A DNA stretch of 64,000 bases from contig WNKI01000001.1 of the NCBI GenBank assembly GCA_015350385.1, positions 6,357,410 through 6,421,409 of the forward strand, in the 5' to 3' direction. The notes beneath the pieces are model-generated. The model searched no databases and was not told where the DNA came from. It was given only the letters and a program-made list of their open reading frames with translations. Below are positions 13,001 through 27,400 of this stretch, piece after piece. Source of the DNA: Aculops lycopersici. Lineage: Eukaryota > Arthropoda > Arachnida > Trombidiformes > Eriophyidae. The position numbers were made by a program, and so were the translations under genes. How positions within the stretch are numbered: position 1 is the first letter of the stretch; each line of letters opens with the position of its first letter.

Positions 13001-14722
13001 TCCACCAGCTGAGACCTTGAACTCAAAATGCACCGCCAAGCCTACGGAAAGCCGAGCGAGCGAACGAACGAGTGCCGCACTCAACTACAACGACCACGAC
13101 CACGACGAGCCCAAAGGCTTAGCGCAGCCGCCGCCGCCGCCGCCGCCGCCACTGGAGTGCGTGAGTTTTAGGGCTTTCAGTGCATTAGGCCTCTTTGCTT
13201 TATATTCTCCCCTTGCGCGCGCTTGTCGCAGGGCCAACAACCGAATCGCTTGGGCCTGCCGGCGCAGAGAGTTGAGGCCACCGCGAGTTGGCAGTGGCGT
13301 TAGGGAGATAGATAGACAGAGCGAGTTGAAAGCAGGGGCAAGGGCGAGAAAAGGGGAGGAAGGGGGAGGAAAAGGGCGAGGGGAAAACATAAGCTCGCGC
13401 ACTAGGGCAGCAAAATTTAGCGACACTAAAACTCGTTGTCGACGTTGTAGCTCGTGTTGCTTGCGCTCTTGACTCGACAGCCAGAATTTAACACTGGAAA
13501 CCACGACGACCGACCGACCGAATGGAAATCGTAATTCTGGGGAAGAGCCGCGAAATGAACTCAACTCTCTCTCTCTTTCTCTTTGCTGGCGCTTTGGGAT
13601 CTCTCCCTTTTGAATGCAAACGTAAAACTCGCGACGAAACTCAACATTCGACTCGACTCGCCGAGACAAAGAAGCCGACAGACAAGCTGAGAGACGGAAA
13701 GAAAAAGACAGAAAGAGAGAGAGAGAGAGAAAGCAACTTGAGCTTTGTGCGCACCGCTAGTTACGTGGAACTCGGCGAGCTAGCCAGCCAAAAGCATTTA
13801 GCTCGTGTTCCATTCGGATCGAGCTTCAAATTGCTCGTTGGCAACACAAACTCTGCTTCACCCTTCCTCTAAAGGCGAGGCGCCTCTTTCGCTTTTACGA
13901 CTTTCAGTCGCGGCTCCAATCCGCGAGTATCCAATAGACTTGGTTGCTCATCCATTCAGACCAAAGACCCCTCGTCTGTCCGTCCGTCTGTCTAGCTCGA
14001 GCAATTGGGTTCGAACAACAACCAATCGAAGCCGAGGGGCAGCTCAGGCTACAGCCTTGACACTGAATTCGGTCAACTCTGGTAGCTCGTGCAGCTCGCC
14101 GTTTGGTAGCATAGTTGCGAGTTGCAAGTTCAATGCGAGTTCGAGTTCGAGGTAAAAAGAGCAGCAGCCAGTGGAGTTGGCGGAGGACAACAAAAATGAA
14201 ACCATGGAAACCAAACACTGAACTTGAACCCGACGGCGCTAGGGCCGGGGAGTTTTGGAGGCGGCCGCACCGCCAAATGGTGGCACAGCAGCAGTAGCAG
14301 TAAGAGTAGGAGTTGCAGCAGGACCAGAGAAAAAATAAAATAAACCAAGAGGCCGGCGCGCAAAGTGAGCGGCGATTTAGGCGGCGTTGGGGCGCCACGA
14401 GCATTAAAAGGCAAAGCGCCACCGGGGGCAGCCAATTTTTGCGCTCATTGCCGGAGGCGCCGAGGAGGAGAGAAGGGAAAATGATATTTTCTCTCCACTC
14501 TAAAAGAGGAGGCGAGGAGCTCGTGGTCGCGGCATTCAATTGGCGGGCGCAAGAGAAAACCAGAAGTGAGCAAGCAAAAGAGCAACTAACTAGTTAACTG
14601 GTTAACCAAACTAACTAGCTGGCCACTGAATTGAATTGGTGGCCGGCGATAGTAACGAGCTCAGCCAATTGTGATATGCATAATTGCTGCGACCACCACA
14701 ACCACTGGCTGCTGCTCATGGG

Positions 14723-14771
14723 TCGACCGACCGACCGACCGACCGACCGACCGACCGACCGACCGACCGAC
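14723..14771. repeat. GACC tetranucleotide array
   Basis: About twelve tandem copies of GACC. An AAGTGAGCAA motif follows at 14788. Confidence 0.92.
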
Positions 14772-15010
14772 GAACAGATAGACAGACAAGTGAGCAAGTG
14801 CTACCATAACGCAACCGCAGGAGCTTAGCGCGTCGTGATCGTAGTGGTAGTGGTGGTGTTAGTCGTTATGTAACGAGCTGTCGGTCGGTCGGCGCAGCCA
14901 ACTGCAACTGCCGGTGCACTAACACTTACAAGAGAGCGAGCGAGTGAGAGAGCGAGAGAGCGATAGAGGCCCAATTGAGTGAGCTTTCATTGAGTTGCGA
15001 GTTCAGTTTG

Positions 15011-15044
<34 letters not shown>
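15011..15044. repeat. GTCT tetranucleotide array
   Basis: About eight tandem copies of GTCT in non-coding DNA. Confidence 0.92.
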
Positions 15045-15871
15045 TGTTAGTTGGATTGAGTTGAATCGAACTTGAAGCTTAGAGAGATTATTCCAATTCA
15101 ATAGTTGAGCTGTAGGAAGAACAGAGAAACGAATCGAAGTTAGAGGGGGGAAAATTGGTTAGGTTTACATGTTGCTGTGTGGGCTAGGCAAAAAACTTAC
15201 CTAAAACTCGACTCAATTGCCAGACACGAGCAGAGGGGATAAAAACTCGTTCTCCTGCTTGTGCGAGATTTTGCGCCTCGCTGGCGCGCGCGCTCTCTTG
15301 TCGGCGGCCGGCAGAAAGCGCTCATGTTCCATGCTGCCTCCTGTACCGAGGAGCTACGCCTCCGCTATTGCGCCACAAGTCTGAAGCTTGTCTGCCGGGA
15401 GTCTCGCAGTTTTTTGCAGTGGCGAGGGCGACCATGAGTTAACCGGTTAAACTGGCGTTTATGAGAATCTCGCCCGCTCGCTTTGGCGGGCGGGCGGGCG
15501 GACGGGCGACTACTTTGCGAGTCAACCGGCAATTGAGCGAGAGAAGCCGCATTAGTTGAGCGCTATGTCCTCTTGTCGCCATATGCCAACGGCCTCAATT
15601 GCCAGCCGCCACTTCCTCTGCAAAGCGGACCGCCGAGGTCGCTAGCCGGCATCCAATTGTCGAGCTCAATTTGTCCCACGCTTCGGCGGGCGGCGGCCGA
15701 CCTGCGCCTAGCGTCTGGAGTGTCTTTTGCGAAAGTGAAAGCGATAGCGAAAGCGATAGCGATAGCGACAACAGGAGCAGCAGATGGCCGGTGGCCTTTG
15801 AATGACTCGCGACGGGCGCAAGCCGTAGCAACTCAGTCAGTGTCACGGGTGGCTAGCTAGGTTGCCATTGA

Positions 15872-15906
<35 letters not shown>

Positions 15907-16161
15907 GGTCGCCTCTGCCCTTTGACTCGCGGAGAGCAGCTTTAGCGGCGACGCATCCATCTTGTCGTCATCGTTGCAAACGCGCACGACCATGAGCTCG
16001 CGGCGTGAGGGCCAGGCGGGGGTGGCGGCCGGCTTGTTATTAGGCCGCCGCTAGACTATCGATTCGCTGAAGGTCTCCTGTCACTGGATCAGTCCGAATG
16101 TTGCATTGGCTCTTGTTGTGGCTGGCGCCACTTGTTAACCAGCTTGCGGCCGTCTGGCTGG

Positions 16162-16197
16162 CTGGCTGGCTTGCCATTCTTTTGGCAAGCCAGCCAG
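16162..16197. repeat. Perfect 14-bp inverted repeat (hairpin)
   Basis: CTGGCTGGCTTGCC at 16162-16175 is the exact reverse complement of 16184-16197, with an 8-base loop. It arises partly from CTGG repeats, but the TTGCC/GGCAA inner part is unique sequence. No gene context is visible. Confidence 0.8.
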
Positions 16198-19100
16198 ATA
16201 GCGGAGTAAACAGAAGCTGCCACTCGACTGGTGTGCGTTTGAAGAAGATACAAACCATTGACTGGCTCTGTGATAAACAAGTAACATAATGATGAGCAAA
16301 AGTGGAGGAGGAGAGAACGATGATTGACTGCGGAGTCGATCATCGCAGTGGCAGTAGCAGTTTTTGTTGCGACAACAACATCATGATTATCACAACAACA
16401 ACAACAACAACAACACATGTACCACTTTGCCCGCCAATAAGCAGTCGCCATTCGCCACTCGTTAGCGTTGGCGTTGGCGTTAGATATACTTATGGTTATA
16501 TACACTCACACTCGTGTTTGTTTGCCAATACTCGTTTCAGATTGACGCCGCCGATGGCTAGACTGTAAACCTTGCGAGGCCCATGATTTTGCTCGCTCGA
16601 AGCAACAGCAGCAAGCTACCACTGCCGCTACAACAACAACTACTACTACCACTGCTACTACCAGGAGAGTCCAATAGCGCGATGAGCTATATAATATAAA
16701 TACACTATAATATAATGATATATCAATGAAAGTTGACAGCCGTTATGACGCCAGTCAGGGGAAAAGCGGCGCCACCACTGCGACCATTGCTTATCGCCTG
16801 CTCTTTACTCGCTGCAGCCAGCTAGTGAGCTTCAGTTAAGAGTCATCGCAGGACGAAACGCGCAACAAACTCGTAACTTAAGTGGCCAAAAGTAATCTGG
16901 ATGCCCTAGCTACTAAGTCAGTCAGTCAGTCGGTTAGTCAGCCATTGAGTCGTCATCATTCCTTGACGCGTCGCAATCGTCGTCAGGGAACGCAGTCGTT
17001 GCCGTCCTCTTAAACGTGCTCGCCGCCCTCTGCCTTCCTCCGCGACACAACCAACACCAATCAATTGGTTGTTTGTTGAGTTTGAGAGGATAAATATGAG
17101 CGCAGAGCGAGAAGCTACTCCAAAGCGTTGAGTTAAGTGTGAAGACAAGATATTCCATACGAGACCTTCGGCAACTAATGGCGTCAAATTAATCATTCAC
17201 TTGCCGCCCGCCAGACAGGCCATCTTTAGTTGGCGCCTCCAATCGGCGACTAATCATTCACTCGACGACGCCAGCGACGACGATCAGGATGAAAATCACC
17301 ACGACTCACTGCCTCTAGGTACCCCTTGGGCGGATCAGACAACCGGAAGTGGCAGGTAAAAGTGGCAACTAGAGAGAGAAATTTCACGCAGCCGACGAGA
17401 CAAAAGTTAGGCTCACATCTCGAGTAATGGTAAAGATTGGAGCGCAACGAGAGAAACACTCAATAGAAGCCGGACGACTGGTAGTGGTAGAGGCGGCGAC
17501 GGAATTCCCGACTGACTCATCAGAATTAGCGACGACGACTGCTGTTGCCACTGCCATTGTTATTGCTATTTTTGCTGCACTTTTCTCATGGTTAGTGGCA
17601 AAATGGCCAGTGCACCTGTTGTACTTTAAACAACCAACTTTGATGCACTTGCAATTGTGTTCGTTTTGGTCCTTCTTTCGTCGTGATGTATGGTTTCTTG
17701 GTTCAGTTGCAACCAGAACGGAAGGCCAAAGATTTTTCCTCGGAAAGCATCAGGTTGTTTGCTATCGATTGTTCCTCTCTCTCTCCCCCTCTTGTCGAAT
17801 AAATCACTTATAAATTATTACTTATCACCGGTAATTAGGGGCAGAATTCAAGTGAAGTGAGCAATTGAAAACTGAACGCGTTGCACCCGTTGGCCGCCAG
17901 CGGGCGCCATAAAGCATCCTTGCCATAGGAATAAAAGTGGCCAAGCGGATAGCAAATAGCAGTAAAATACGAAGTGATGAATCATCATGTCCCATCATCC
18001 CCCCCTCCAGTGGTCGTTGCAAAGCGAAGTGGCAAATGGTAAATTGTATAGTAACACAAACACAAATTTTTAGCCTGCCAATCGGGTTGGGGCAACCTGA
18101 GTCTCGCTACTTTCGCTTGGCGTAATGCGCGTCGCAAAGACCCGCTCGATCGGTGGCTCAGTGGCTAAAGTTGTGGTCGCGGTTGCATTTGCAAAGACCA
18201 CTGCTTTGCCGAGACCGCAAAGTCTGCGCCTGTTTCTGTGGCTGCGACGAGTGGCCAGAGCGCGGCGCAATGATGATGAGTCCGCACACTCTCTGCCACT
18301 TGTTGCTGCGCCACGAGAACAGTAACAACAGGCGTAATAGCAACAGCAGCTAGCTACTAAAACTCGAAATTGGGGCCAAACGAGCGGACGACTCAATGAC
18401 TCCGCGACTCGAATGTTGAGCCATCGGCAACCGCTGCTCATTTAGGACAAGCGGCTCATCTCCAATTGCCTCCTATTTAGTGCGGCTGAGTCAATCATCT
18501 AACCAGCAGTAAGCCAATTTGCCAGCCAGACGACGATATTGAATTACAATTTCTAGCTTTGCTTAGCCACGGAGTTGGAGTTAAAGTTGGAGGAGACTCT
18601 GGGGGAATCGGCGGAGTTATTACAAGCTCAACAAGTTGTTGTGGTTGAGCCGACTAGCGTTAGCGTTGCAGCTCCCAAACTAACTGACTAAATGGCGACA
18701 CATCCAGAGGCAAGTCTGCTTTTTCCATTTAAACAGTCAGCCCTGCCTGCAAATTGACTACCCTTTTATTTGCCAGGCTCTTTTGTTTGATGAAACGCCA
18801 CTTTGTGCACCTAGCGTCGGAAGATTCTCCACACAAGATCTCCGAGCAGCAGCATCAGCAGTAGCAGTTGCGGCCTCTACTCTTGTCGGCTGCCAAGTCC
18901 ACAGGTAGTGCTGTAATTTAAAACCTTCACTAGCAGACGGCAAAGTTCAGTCATCCAAGCGTCTGGCTTTCGCTTGAACTCTCGTCACTTCAATCCACGT
19001 ACACGACGAGTGGCCTTTGCAGTCTCCCTTTAGATCTTGGTCTCTCTCTCTCTACTAGAGCGCCGTTGTGGCGTCACGACGGCGAGAGCCGGCACATTCT

Positions 19101-21427
19101 CGAACCACTCGAGAGCAAGGCCGACCCAAATAGTTGGCCTTGCAGCAAAAGGGGCGGCACTTTTGTGTGGCCGTCGCTTGGGCCAGAAGTGGCCCTTAGG
19201 GCCGCAAGGCTTTCTGCACACGTAGGAACCGCGACGTTGAACATACATGGACGAGTTTGGAAGGGGCTCCCGGCCAACCACTTGTTGTTCATCGGCTAAT
19301 GTTGGCGCGCAGGTGATTCGCGTAATTGCCTTGCGGTCAATTGTTGCGCACTTAACTTGAGTTGATTTAATTTATATTTATACATGTGAGAGACTACCGC
19401 TGCCACCACCAGGGCTACCGCTACCGCCACCAGGGCTACCGCTACCGCCACTGAAACTACTGAAATTAAATGAACAACGAGCAAACGATTAGATTAAACT
19501 CTTGGAAGACACCAAAAGTCGATTAGCCAACAACTTGACGATGGGAACTGTCGTCACAACGACGCCACAGTCCAATTATGGGTGCCAACTCCAATTACCG
19601 ACCGGCTTGTTAATTTCACCCACCAAATGCTTTAGTTTTAGTCTTGGTTATGCCAAAGGCTTGCCTCTGTTGCCACTGCCACTGCCACTGCCACTGCCAC
19701 TGCTACTGCCACTGCTACTGCTACAGTAGTTGTAGCGGTAGCAGTAGAGGTAGAATTATGAGCAGTCGCTCTTATATCGCCCAAGTGGCTAACTGGAGAG
19801 ACCAACTTGAAGAAACCAACGGCACTGCTACTTGTGGCGTATCAGCGCCACAAATCTTCGTGTTTCCTCGTCCTTGTTGTCGCTGCTCCTCTGCCGGCCG
19901 CTTAGATTGGAGATGATTAATGAACTTTGTGTCTCAGTTTCGATCTTAGATTTGGCCCAAGTTTTAGTATATCTGTCGCACTGTCTTTCCGTCCGTCACT
20001 CTGTCTGGCCACCGACCGAAAACGCGGCCGCAAAGTCCATGTTGCTAGTGGCGGCGGCGGCCGCGGCAGCGACAAACGCCAACTCCCACTAGTGGAGTGG
20101 GAATCGAAAAAAGTTAGACTCAACATTCTGGAGACAAACTGTCTTCGGCGTGCCGCGTGAGACTCTCTCTCTCTCGCTCTCTCTTGCTCTCCATCCGTCC
20201 GTTTGTCTATCTGTCCGTCTATCTCTATTTCTCAACTTAGCAGTCCAATTGGCCGACTAACGAGACCAACTTCCATATCGATTGCTCACTTGGTTGCTCT
20301 CTTGTAACTTATGGCTTTGAGTCGCAGTTAGTAGCCACTTTTGTTGCTGGCCACAGCAGACAAACTAACTCAATATTTGAACTAAAATGAATTAAACTAA
20401 ACTCAATTGGCTAACGACAACACAACTCATGCGCCCGTTGAGATTTTCGCTGAGTAATTGACTTCTGTTCTGTGACTTCTGGCCGCAAATGTATCGATTT
20501 GTGTGAACTCATTGAGTTGCTTAGGAGTGAAGCAATAGTAATAGACTCTAGTCTCCTCCTTTGCGTTGAGCAATAAAATAGCGCCGCTGCTCACTTGTCT
20601 CGCCAAGCAAGACGATGACTACAGCGACGACAACGATGACTGCGATGACTGCGATGACGAAGACAAGTGAGCAACTAATGCCTTCTGGGGCGCAGACACA
20701 TTAACATCTAAACTTTTCATCTTTATGAATGATTTCGACTGCATGAAATGATGCCAATCGAATGGTAAGTTGAAAGGCAAATGTTTGGGCGATAGGTTAC
20801 TGGCTATAATGTTGCCAGTTGGAAGTCAATGAATGAAAAGGCAGAGGAGTTTGGTGTGAGTGAGGAAGTCTACTTTCTTTTAAATTGGCAAATGAGATGA
20901 AATTCTGATATTTACCTCAGTTTCCTTGCAAAACTTTTCTTTCTTACTTTTCTCCTCGAGTGATTGATTTCGGCTCCCTCTTTTCCGAAGACTACAGCCA
21001 CAACTACGAAGGCGTCGACGACCCCAAATCGGGTCCATTTTTAGGAGCGGAGTTTTGCAAAATTTGTTGCAAAACTTTCGACAAGCAGCAACAACTCGGA
21101 ACTAGAAGGAAGAGGAGAAGGAGATGGAAAAATATTAACTAAATTTTGGCCAACTATAATGTTTGATCCCATTCCCATTTGCATCACGTGCGAACCAATC
21201 CAATTACTCGCTCCGCTTCAACTCAACTCAATTATATCCATTCATATGTTCATTCATTTAATCATCCCGTTTCATCACATCATATTTAGTCCATAATTTT
21301 TCATTAATCATTTGGTCGACGAGTTTTGGTCAAGTTCTCGCGAGGGTTTTCTGTCCGTGTGTAAAAAAACATGGTGTTTATGTTCATAGTAATAGTAACC
21401 AAACATGACATAAGCTATTTCCTGTGC

Positions 21428-24400
21428 TCAATTCTCCTCTTGCTCCTTCTCCTCTTGCTTGTCTTTCGTCACATCGGTTAGTTTTACTGCACGAACTCCC
21501 GTTAGTGGAACACTCAACTCCAATTCGGAGTCCAATTTTATCTGGCCAAGCGGCTTGCCCTCGATGAGGTCAAATACTTGATACTCGGCCTGGTGTTCAG
21601 AGTTGCGCAGCCTAGCGAGACACTCGCGAGCCTTTATGGGCTGACCTTTGTACTCCTTGGACTCGGGTGCCATCAGTGGCATGACGTGCAGGAGGAGTCC
21701 CTGGCGCAGGGTTCTGTCGAACTTGTACACATCCGCTTGATTCTTGGCCGCCTGGCGGATGGGCGCCGCGGCAAGCAACTCGCGCAGTTTAAAGGAAACC
21801 TGTACATTGTATTGTTGTAAGGGAATAAAAGATTTAGAAACAAAGAAAACAATAACAACAACAGGTTGGTTGGTGATGATATTGTCATCAAGCGTTTGTC
21901 CTCATATTTTCATAGGGTCAAGGTTCACCGGATTGATTGGTGTTGGCTGGTGAGTGTAAGTAGCACTTTGGATTGAGTAGCGCCAAAGTTGGCACCACCA
22001 GCCCGGTTGGCCAGTAGGAAAAGGTGCCAACTTTTTCGGGTGAAGTGCCAAGTTTGTAGCGTTGGGGGATTAACTGGACACCGATGATTATGTTGAGATT
22101 GAGATAGACGAGCAACAGAGAAGGCACTTGAGCCTGTCGTTGGTCCAGAGTTTACCTGGTTCACGCGCCACAGGAGCTCACGTACTGGGAAAACTGAAGG
22201 TTCGTCTAGCGATTCCAAATGAAAATAATAATGATAATTCGACTTTGAAACCAATGAAATCTGAGAGGTTAGAGACTCGACGACGACGACGACGAGGAAA
22301 GTTGCAACTGACAAGAATCCTAAGAGTTAATCCAAAACTCTCGTCTTCTCCCGAATCGATGAGACCAAAAGTAACCCAAAATTCTCATCAACTAACCAAC
22401 GACCAGCAGCGTCTACCAACAAACCGGCGGGGGAGACAAGTTGGAGTGGGAGGAGGTAGAGGTAGAGGTGAAGATACTGGTACAGGTAAAGGTAATGGTA
22501 AAGGTTAGGGAGGAGATTAAACATGAGCGCCGCCCGTTCGATTCATTCGAACTCGTTGGCCGCATCAACAGGTCGCTGGAAACTGTGTGTGTGTGCGTGT
22601 GTTGCTCGCTGGAGTCGTGGCGATTGGTATGCGGCCGGAGTATGATGAATAAAGGGGGTTGTTGTTGGTGTCGCCTGTTGCCGTTGCCATGACCATTACC
22701 TTTGGTGCTGCTGCTGCTGCCACTTGGCTGTGCCTCTTTGGCGTGTCGACTTACCAGCGACGGGCTTGTTGCTTCCGTTGGCGCCGACTTGTTGGTGGCT
22801 AAAGAGGAGTCGAGCGAAAGAGTTTCGTAGAAATTGAGAGGGACATTGAGCGAATAGGGCGGCACTCGGGCAAAGCAGAAGTAGAGAGGGAGAGAGAGAG
22901 AGAAGGGAGAAGTGGAGCCAAACTGATGGTCCAAATTATGGCCCGATCGACTCGGACTCACTTGGATGTTGAGGAAACACAAAACTCTTGTTCAAACAAA
23001 AGAGTTTTGCCGTTGGTTCACTTAACCTCCTTGGAATAGACACTGAGAAAGTGTTTCCCGGTTGACTGCTATTTTAGTATTAGTAGCCACAAAACAACAA
23101 GTTTTGCCCTAAAATTAACGGGAATAAATTCTCTTTTCTGGCAACGAGGCGAAAAGTTTGGCCCAAAAGTTCGAAGTTTAGAACATAGACAGCAGAACTG
23201 ATTAGCAGGCGACAGAAGCGAAGAGAAATGACGATAATTTTGACGGAGTAGCCGGTGCACCAAAATGCCAGTAGAAATCAGACGGTCTGCCAGGCAGCTG
23301 GTGGTTTGGGTTCGGTTTCGGGTTGATATGATGATTGGGGGCGAGGCGCTTGAATTTTCTAGTTCTAAGAGAGCAACCATAAACTGAAGAAAAGTCGCAA
23401 CGGATGGCGCGAGAAAAATTCCGAGCGATTCATAAGAGCGCGTCCGTCGAGATGGAAGGCGAGATGAGGCACAACAATGTCATTGTTGTCGCTGCCGTCT
23501 CATGGTCGTAGTCGTTTGCTTTACTTGCTCAACTTCCATTGAACTGCGGCCTCTTCCAGTCCCAAAGGAAATCCTTTGACTCCGGCCGCTCGACTCTCGC
23601 TTTTCAAGGCGAGCGGGCCAACGTAAATGACAACTACGATATTAATAGCGACCCGAAGAGCAGCAGTGGTTGTCGTGTCGAAGTTCAAGTGGTTCGCACG
23701 CTAATTTGGCCTATCTGCTCCAAATTAGGCCAAAAAGCCGCCAGGCTCGGGGGCAGCAGCAGTGGCACGTCAATTTGCTATCGATCACTTGACCGACTGA
23801 CGGGCAGACCCAATGGAAGTGCAAGTGCACTACAAGCGACAGCAGAGTCAACGGTAAAGCCAACGGCCGGCAACCACTATGCGACGTTTGGGAGCGAGCA
23901 ACTAGCGGCGCCCTGCTTGCCTGAATATTCATTGCGGCACACGTAGACGTCAAGTGGTTCTATTAACCAGAGAGAGAGAGAGAGTATCTGGTTCAGTTTC
24001 TGGCTTGAGCTTCTCTCGGTGCTTCGCTCGCGGCTTTCCATTGGATCCCTCGAGTGGCGGCCACGGGCTCCCACTCTAACCAACCACCCAGCTAACACGA
24101 CAGCTACATTCACGGGATCGAGTGTCGCATCCATCAGCTCGCGGGCGTACATTTCGCCATTTGTTTCCCACCGCCGCACGTCAGGGAAACAAATTGACCG
24201 GAAACCAGCGGGACCAGACAGATTTTTGGGTTTCCATCTCGAGACTGCGGAGAACTTGCTCGAGATTCCCTCGAGCGGTCAATCGGAGGTCGGCAGTGTT
24301 GTCATTGGTGGTGGTGGTGGTGGTGGTTGTGGTGCCACCCAAGAGCACAAGTGGCATCAGGAGATCGCTTGGGAATCGGGCGAGACTCTCACTTGTCAAA

Positions 24401-27400
24401 AATTTTCAACTCCACTCAACTCAAGCCACAAGTCACTAGTAGAAACTGAATGCGTTCTCACGATTCACGGAAGGCTAATCCATCACAAACTTCAAATTAG
24501 ATCAACTTAAAATCCCCTCTTAGCTTACCTTAACCCGATTGCCTAGTTCGCGGCGATTCAAGTAGACCACCGCGAAGGAGGGACATCCGTTTACTATCGG
24601 CTCAATGGGCTTCACGAAAGCTTGCAACAGTTTGTCCTCCGACTCGCGAACCATCATTCCAAATACGCCGAGCGGATCCTGGTCGACGCCAATTAAGTGT
24701 TTGTTTTTCAACAAATCAGCCGAAAACTCATCAATTGCACGAAGGTCGTTGCTCATGAACAAAGGCGCGGCCCAAATGCACCAAATTGCCATCTGAGCTC
24801 TGGCCTGCTCCCTGCTCAAGCCAAAGTTTCCAATCACCAGCTGGTCGGGATCGAACCAGTGGCCGGGACCTGGGGGTTGGTGGTGGTGGAGATGGTGGGC
24901 GTGTCGGGCAGGTTAGTTGTATTGAGCTGGATGGTTGAGGCGAGTGTGTGTGTTGGTTGGAGCGATGATGACGTAATAGTGACTGCGACATAATCTCTTC
25001 CTTCGTGCCACTTCTGCGCAAACACAATGAGCAACGATTCCGCTCATGGTCACACAGTAATGCAATTAGCGCCTCTAGTCCATCACTAAGAAGTAATAGG
25101 CACACACAACTACATGCACTTGTCGACCAAGTAGCTGTGTGCACTAGAGACAATGATTGAGATGAAGAGAGCGAGGGATAGAGGCAAAGAGACGGAAACA
25201 GGAAGTTGCTGCGGTTTCCATCTCAGAGCCGAGCTAATAAGTGCGGCAAATAGCTCGACTTATCCCTCCCCCTGGTTCTCTGTGTCCGTATAGCCGCCAC
25301 CTCTTGGTGGCGGACAACAGCGGAAGCGGCGAGCTTGTGAGTTGGGCGAAACTTTACGCGCTTCTCGTAGGAGCGCAGGAGGCGAGCTGACAAGTCAATG
25401 AAATGAAGACGTTGGATCTCAGGAGTTAAGTCTGATTTGAGAAACAGAGACGCAAAAAAGATGGCCTTAAAGCGGGGTAAATATGGCACTTGTCAGCTGG
25501 CATTTACGAGGCGAGGTGCGCGAGCATTTAAGCAAAACCTTCATTTAGTCCACAGTTGAACAGTTGATTGGCGTTAGTGAGTGAGTTTAGTTTAGTTGAG
25601 TTTAGTACATACAAGAATATAGTTGAGCTGAGTAAAGTTAGCTTGAGTTTAACTCAGTTGAGTTAAACTCAAAAGTTGGGGCCAAAAAGTTGGCCTTTAG
25701 TGTGGGATTAATTTTATAACATCATCGAACTATAGCTCCCTCTTTTTGGCAGGAAGTGGCGCCAAACTCACTGCTCGAGAAGCAAGAGACAATGCATCGG
25801 CGTTTTTTCTCGCGAAAAGGCTAGCTGACTGACTCATAATAATCATGAGTCAATCTAAGGAAAGAATAGAGCGAGAAGAATCCGCTCTCTAAAAGTTGGG
25901 AAGGATGACGACAAGTTGAATGCTTTGAAGCGCGCTCGACAACGACGACCACGATGATGGTTGTCGTTGAAAAGTTTCGCTTTCTCCACACTCAACGTCG
26001 GCGACAATGGTGACAACACTAGTGCAACAAGCTACGGGAAAGAGGCACAAGGAGCAACAAGAGGATCAGCAACTCAACTTTTATGAACTTTGTCATGTCC
26101 AACGTTCTTTCTTTTTTCACTCAAGTGAGCTGCTGGTGAGATACTTAAAGTGAAGAGAGATATATTTATATATATAAGTTGAGCTCAAGTTTTCACTAAG
26201 TTTCCATCGACAACGAGAGAAAACATAGCACTTGCACGAGTACATTTCGGTGGCGGACTTTTTCGAGAAGCTAGGGATCTAGTTGATGTTCATTTTGAAG
26301 TTGGAGATGATGCTCTCGCTTGTCGTCGTGCTTGTCGTCGTGGTTGTCGCCGTCAGCTTGTGAGATCTACAAGATTTAACTGACAATTTTTCAACAATGT
26401 TTCTCAAAAAAGCGCGCGACTGTCGCTCACTCTCGTCCAGTTTGTTGCATCAAGACGGAAGTCGGACTTGGTTTTTTGGCATTTTTCTTTACGACGATGA
26501 TCTAAAGCGCGTTTTGTTGAGAGGAAAAGGAGCAACAACAAACAAGTTGAGCTAATGCCAGTGAGCTGGAGCTAGGGTCACTCTATTCCAGGCGCTTTTT
26601 GGCCAACAACGCCAAGCGAGCAAATGAGCCAACTGAACTCTTGTTGGCGTATTTCGTTGCATTGGCTACCAAATGAACAACAAATGAGCAGCCAGCTCGC
26701 GCGACACTACAAATAAAGACCAAATTATTATATCAGCGGCAAGCTAGAGCGATTATCGTTTGGCAGTTGGAAAAAGTTGCGCGCTAGCTCATCACTGGCT
26801 CGTCGTCTTGACGAGCAGTCCGAGGGCCTTTTTTAACAGTATATATAAGAGAGAGGGGACTTGCCGCATGTTAAACTGCTAGAGTTCATTGCGAGCGTCC
26901 GCAAGCCACTTGGTTGCGCTTTTCTCTACAACTCGAGGAATCGGATCAAGCAAGTTGCCCACAACACACAACTTTCGCTCCAGTTGCTCACTTGGCTACT
27001 CGTACATTTTACTTGTTCGACTTGCTCCTGCTCGTCACCAAACACATCATGGGCAGGAGCTGGAGGAGGGAAGATAGTTGCGCACTTTTTCTTCTTAAAA
27101 CTCTAAAAATCTGTCGCTTTCCAATGTTTTAGTTTGAGCAAAGAGAGCAACGACGACGGCGGCGACGATGAGAGAAAAGCTGGATAGTTAACGATTTTAC
27201 AATTTTCTAGGGCGAGAGAAGGAAAAGTTGCAACAGGCCAAAAACTCCTTTGTCTCTCTCGCTCGCTATCGTTATATTTTTGCTATTGTATATATATAAT
27301 TGTAAAAGACCCAAAAGGCCCCCTAGAATCTATCGCTAGAGTTGGAAAAGTCGTCGCTCTTGTTTGGCGTTAGAAAAGAGAGGTGCCCACTTTGCGCTGC

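Larger units (their letters stand above)
7187..21427. other. Long gene-poor, repeat-rich interval
   Basis: About 14 kb with no reading frame I can tie to a protein family. The largest frames (12810-13472 +, 13085-13669 -, 13904-14539 -) overlap on opposite strands in GC-rich simple sequence and look accidental. Repeats include CGA at about 7676-7695, AACAGC at about 9975-10050, GACC at 14723-14771, GTCT at 15011-15044 and CCAG at about 15873-15905. A perfect 14-bp hairpin lies at 16162-16197 and an AT-rich near-palindrome at 12015-12050. Exact AAGTGAGCAA copies occur at 14564, 14788, 17855, 20665 and, reversed, 20282. The 3' end of the alpha-galactosidase gene abuts the right side. Confidence 0.6.

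Noticed and set aside
12810..13472. 220-codon plus-strand frame with a poly-Pro run
   Set aside because: It lies in GC-rich simple sequence, is overlapped by long minus-strand frames, has no domain and no splice logic, and its Pro run is a CCG repeat.
13085..13669. 194-codon minus-strand frame
   Set aside because: Antisense to the frame above; Arg/Ser/Gly low complexity with no recognisable features.
13904..14539. 211-codon minus-strand frame
   Set aside because: No domain, in repeat-rich DNA; a chance open frame expected where stops are scarce.
20960..21142. Short plus-strand frame with FCKICCKTF, zinc-finger-like
   Set aside because: A single CxxC pair, 60 codons, no second half of a finger and no matching exon; not supportable.
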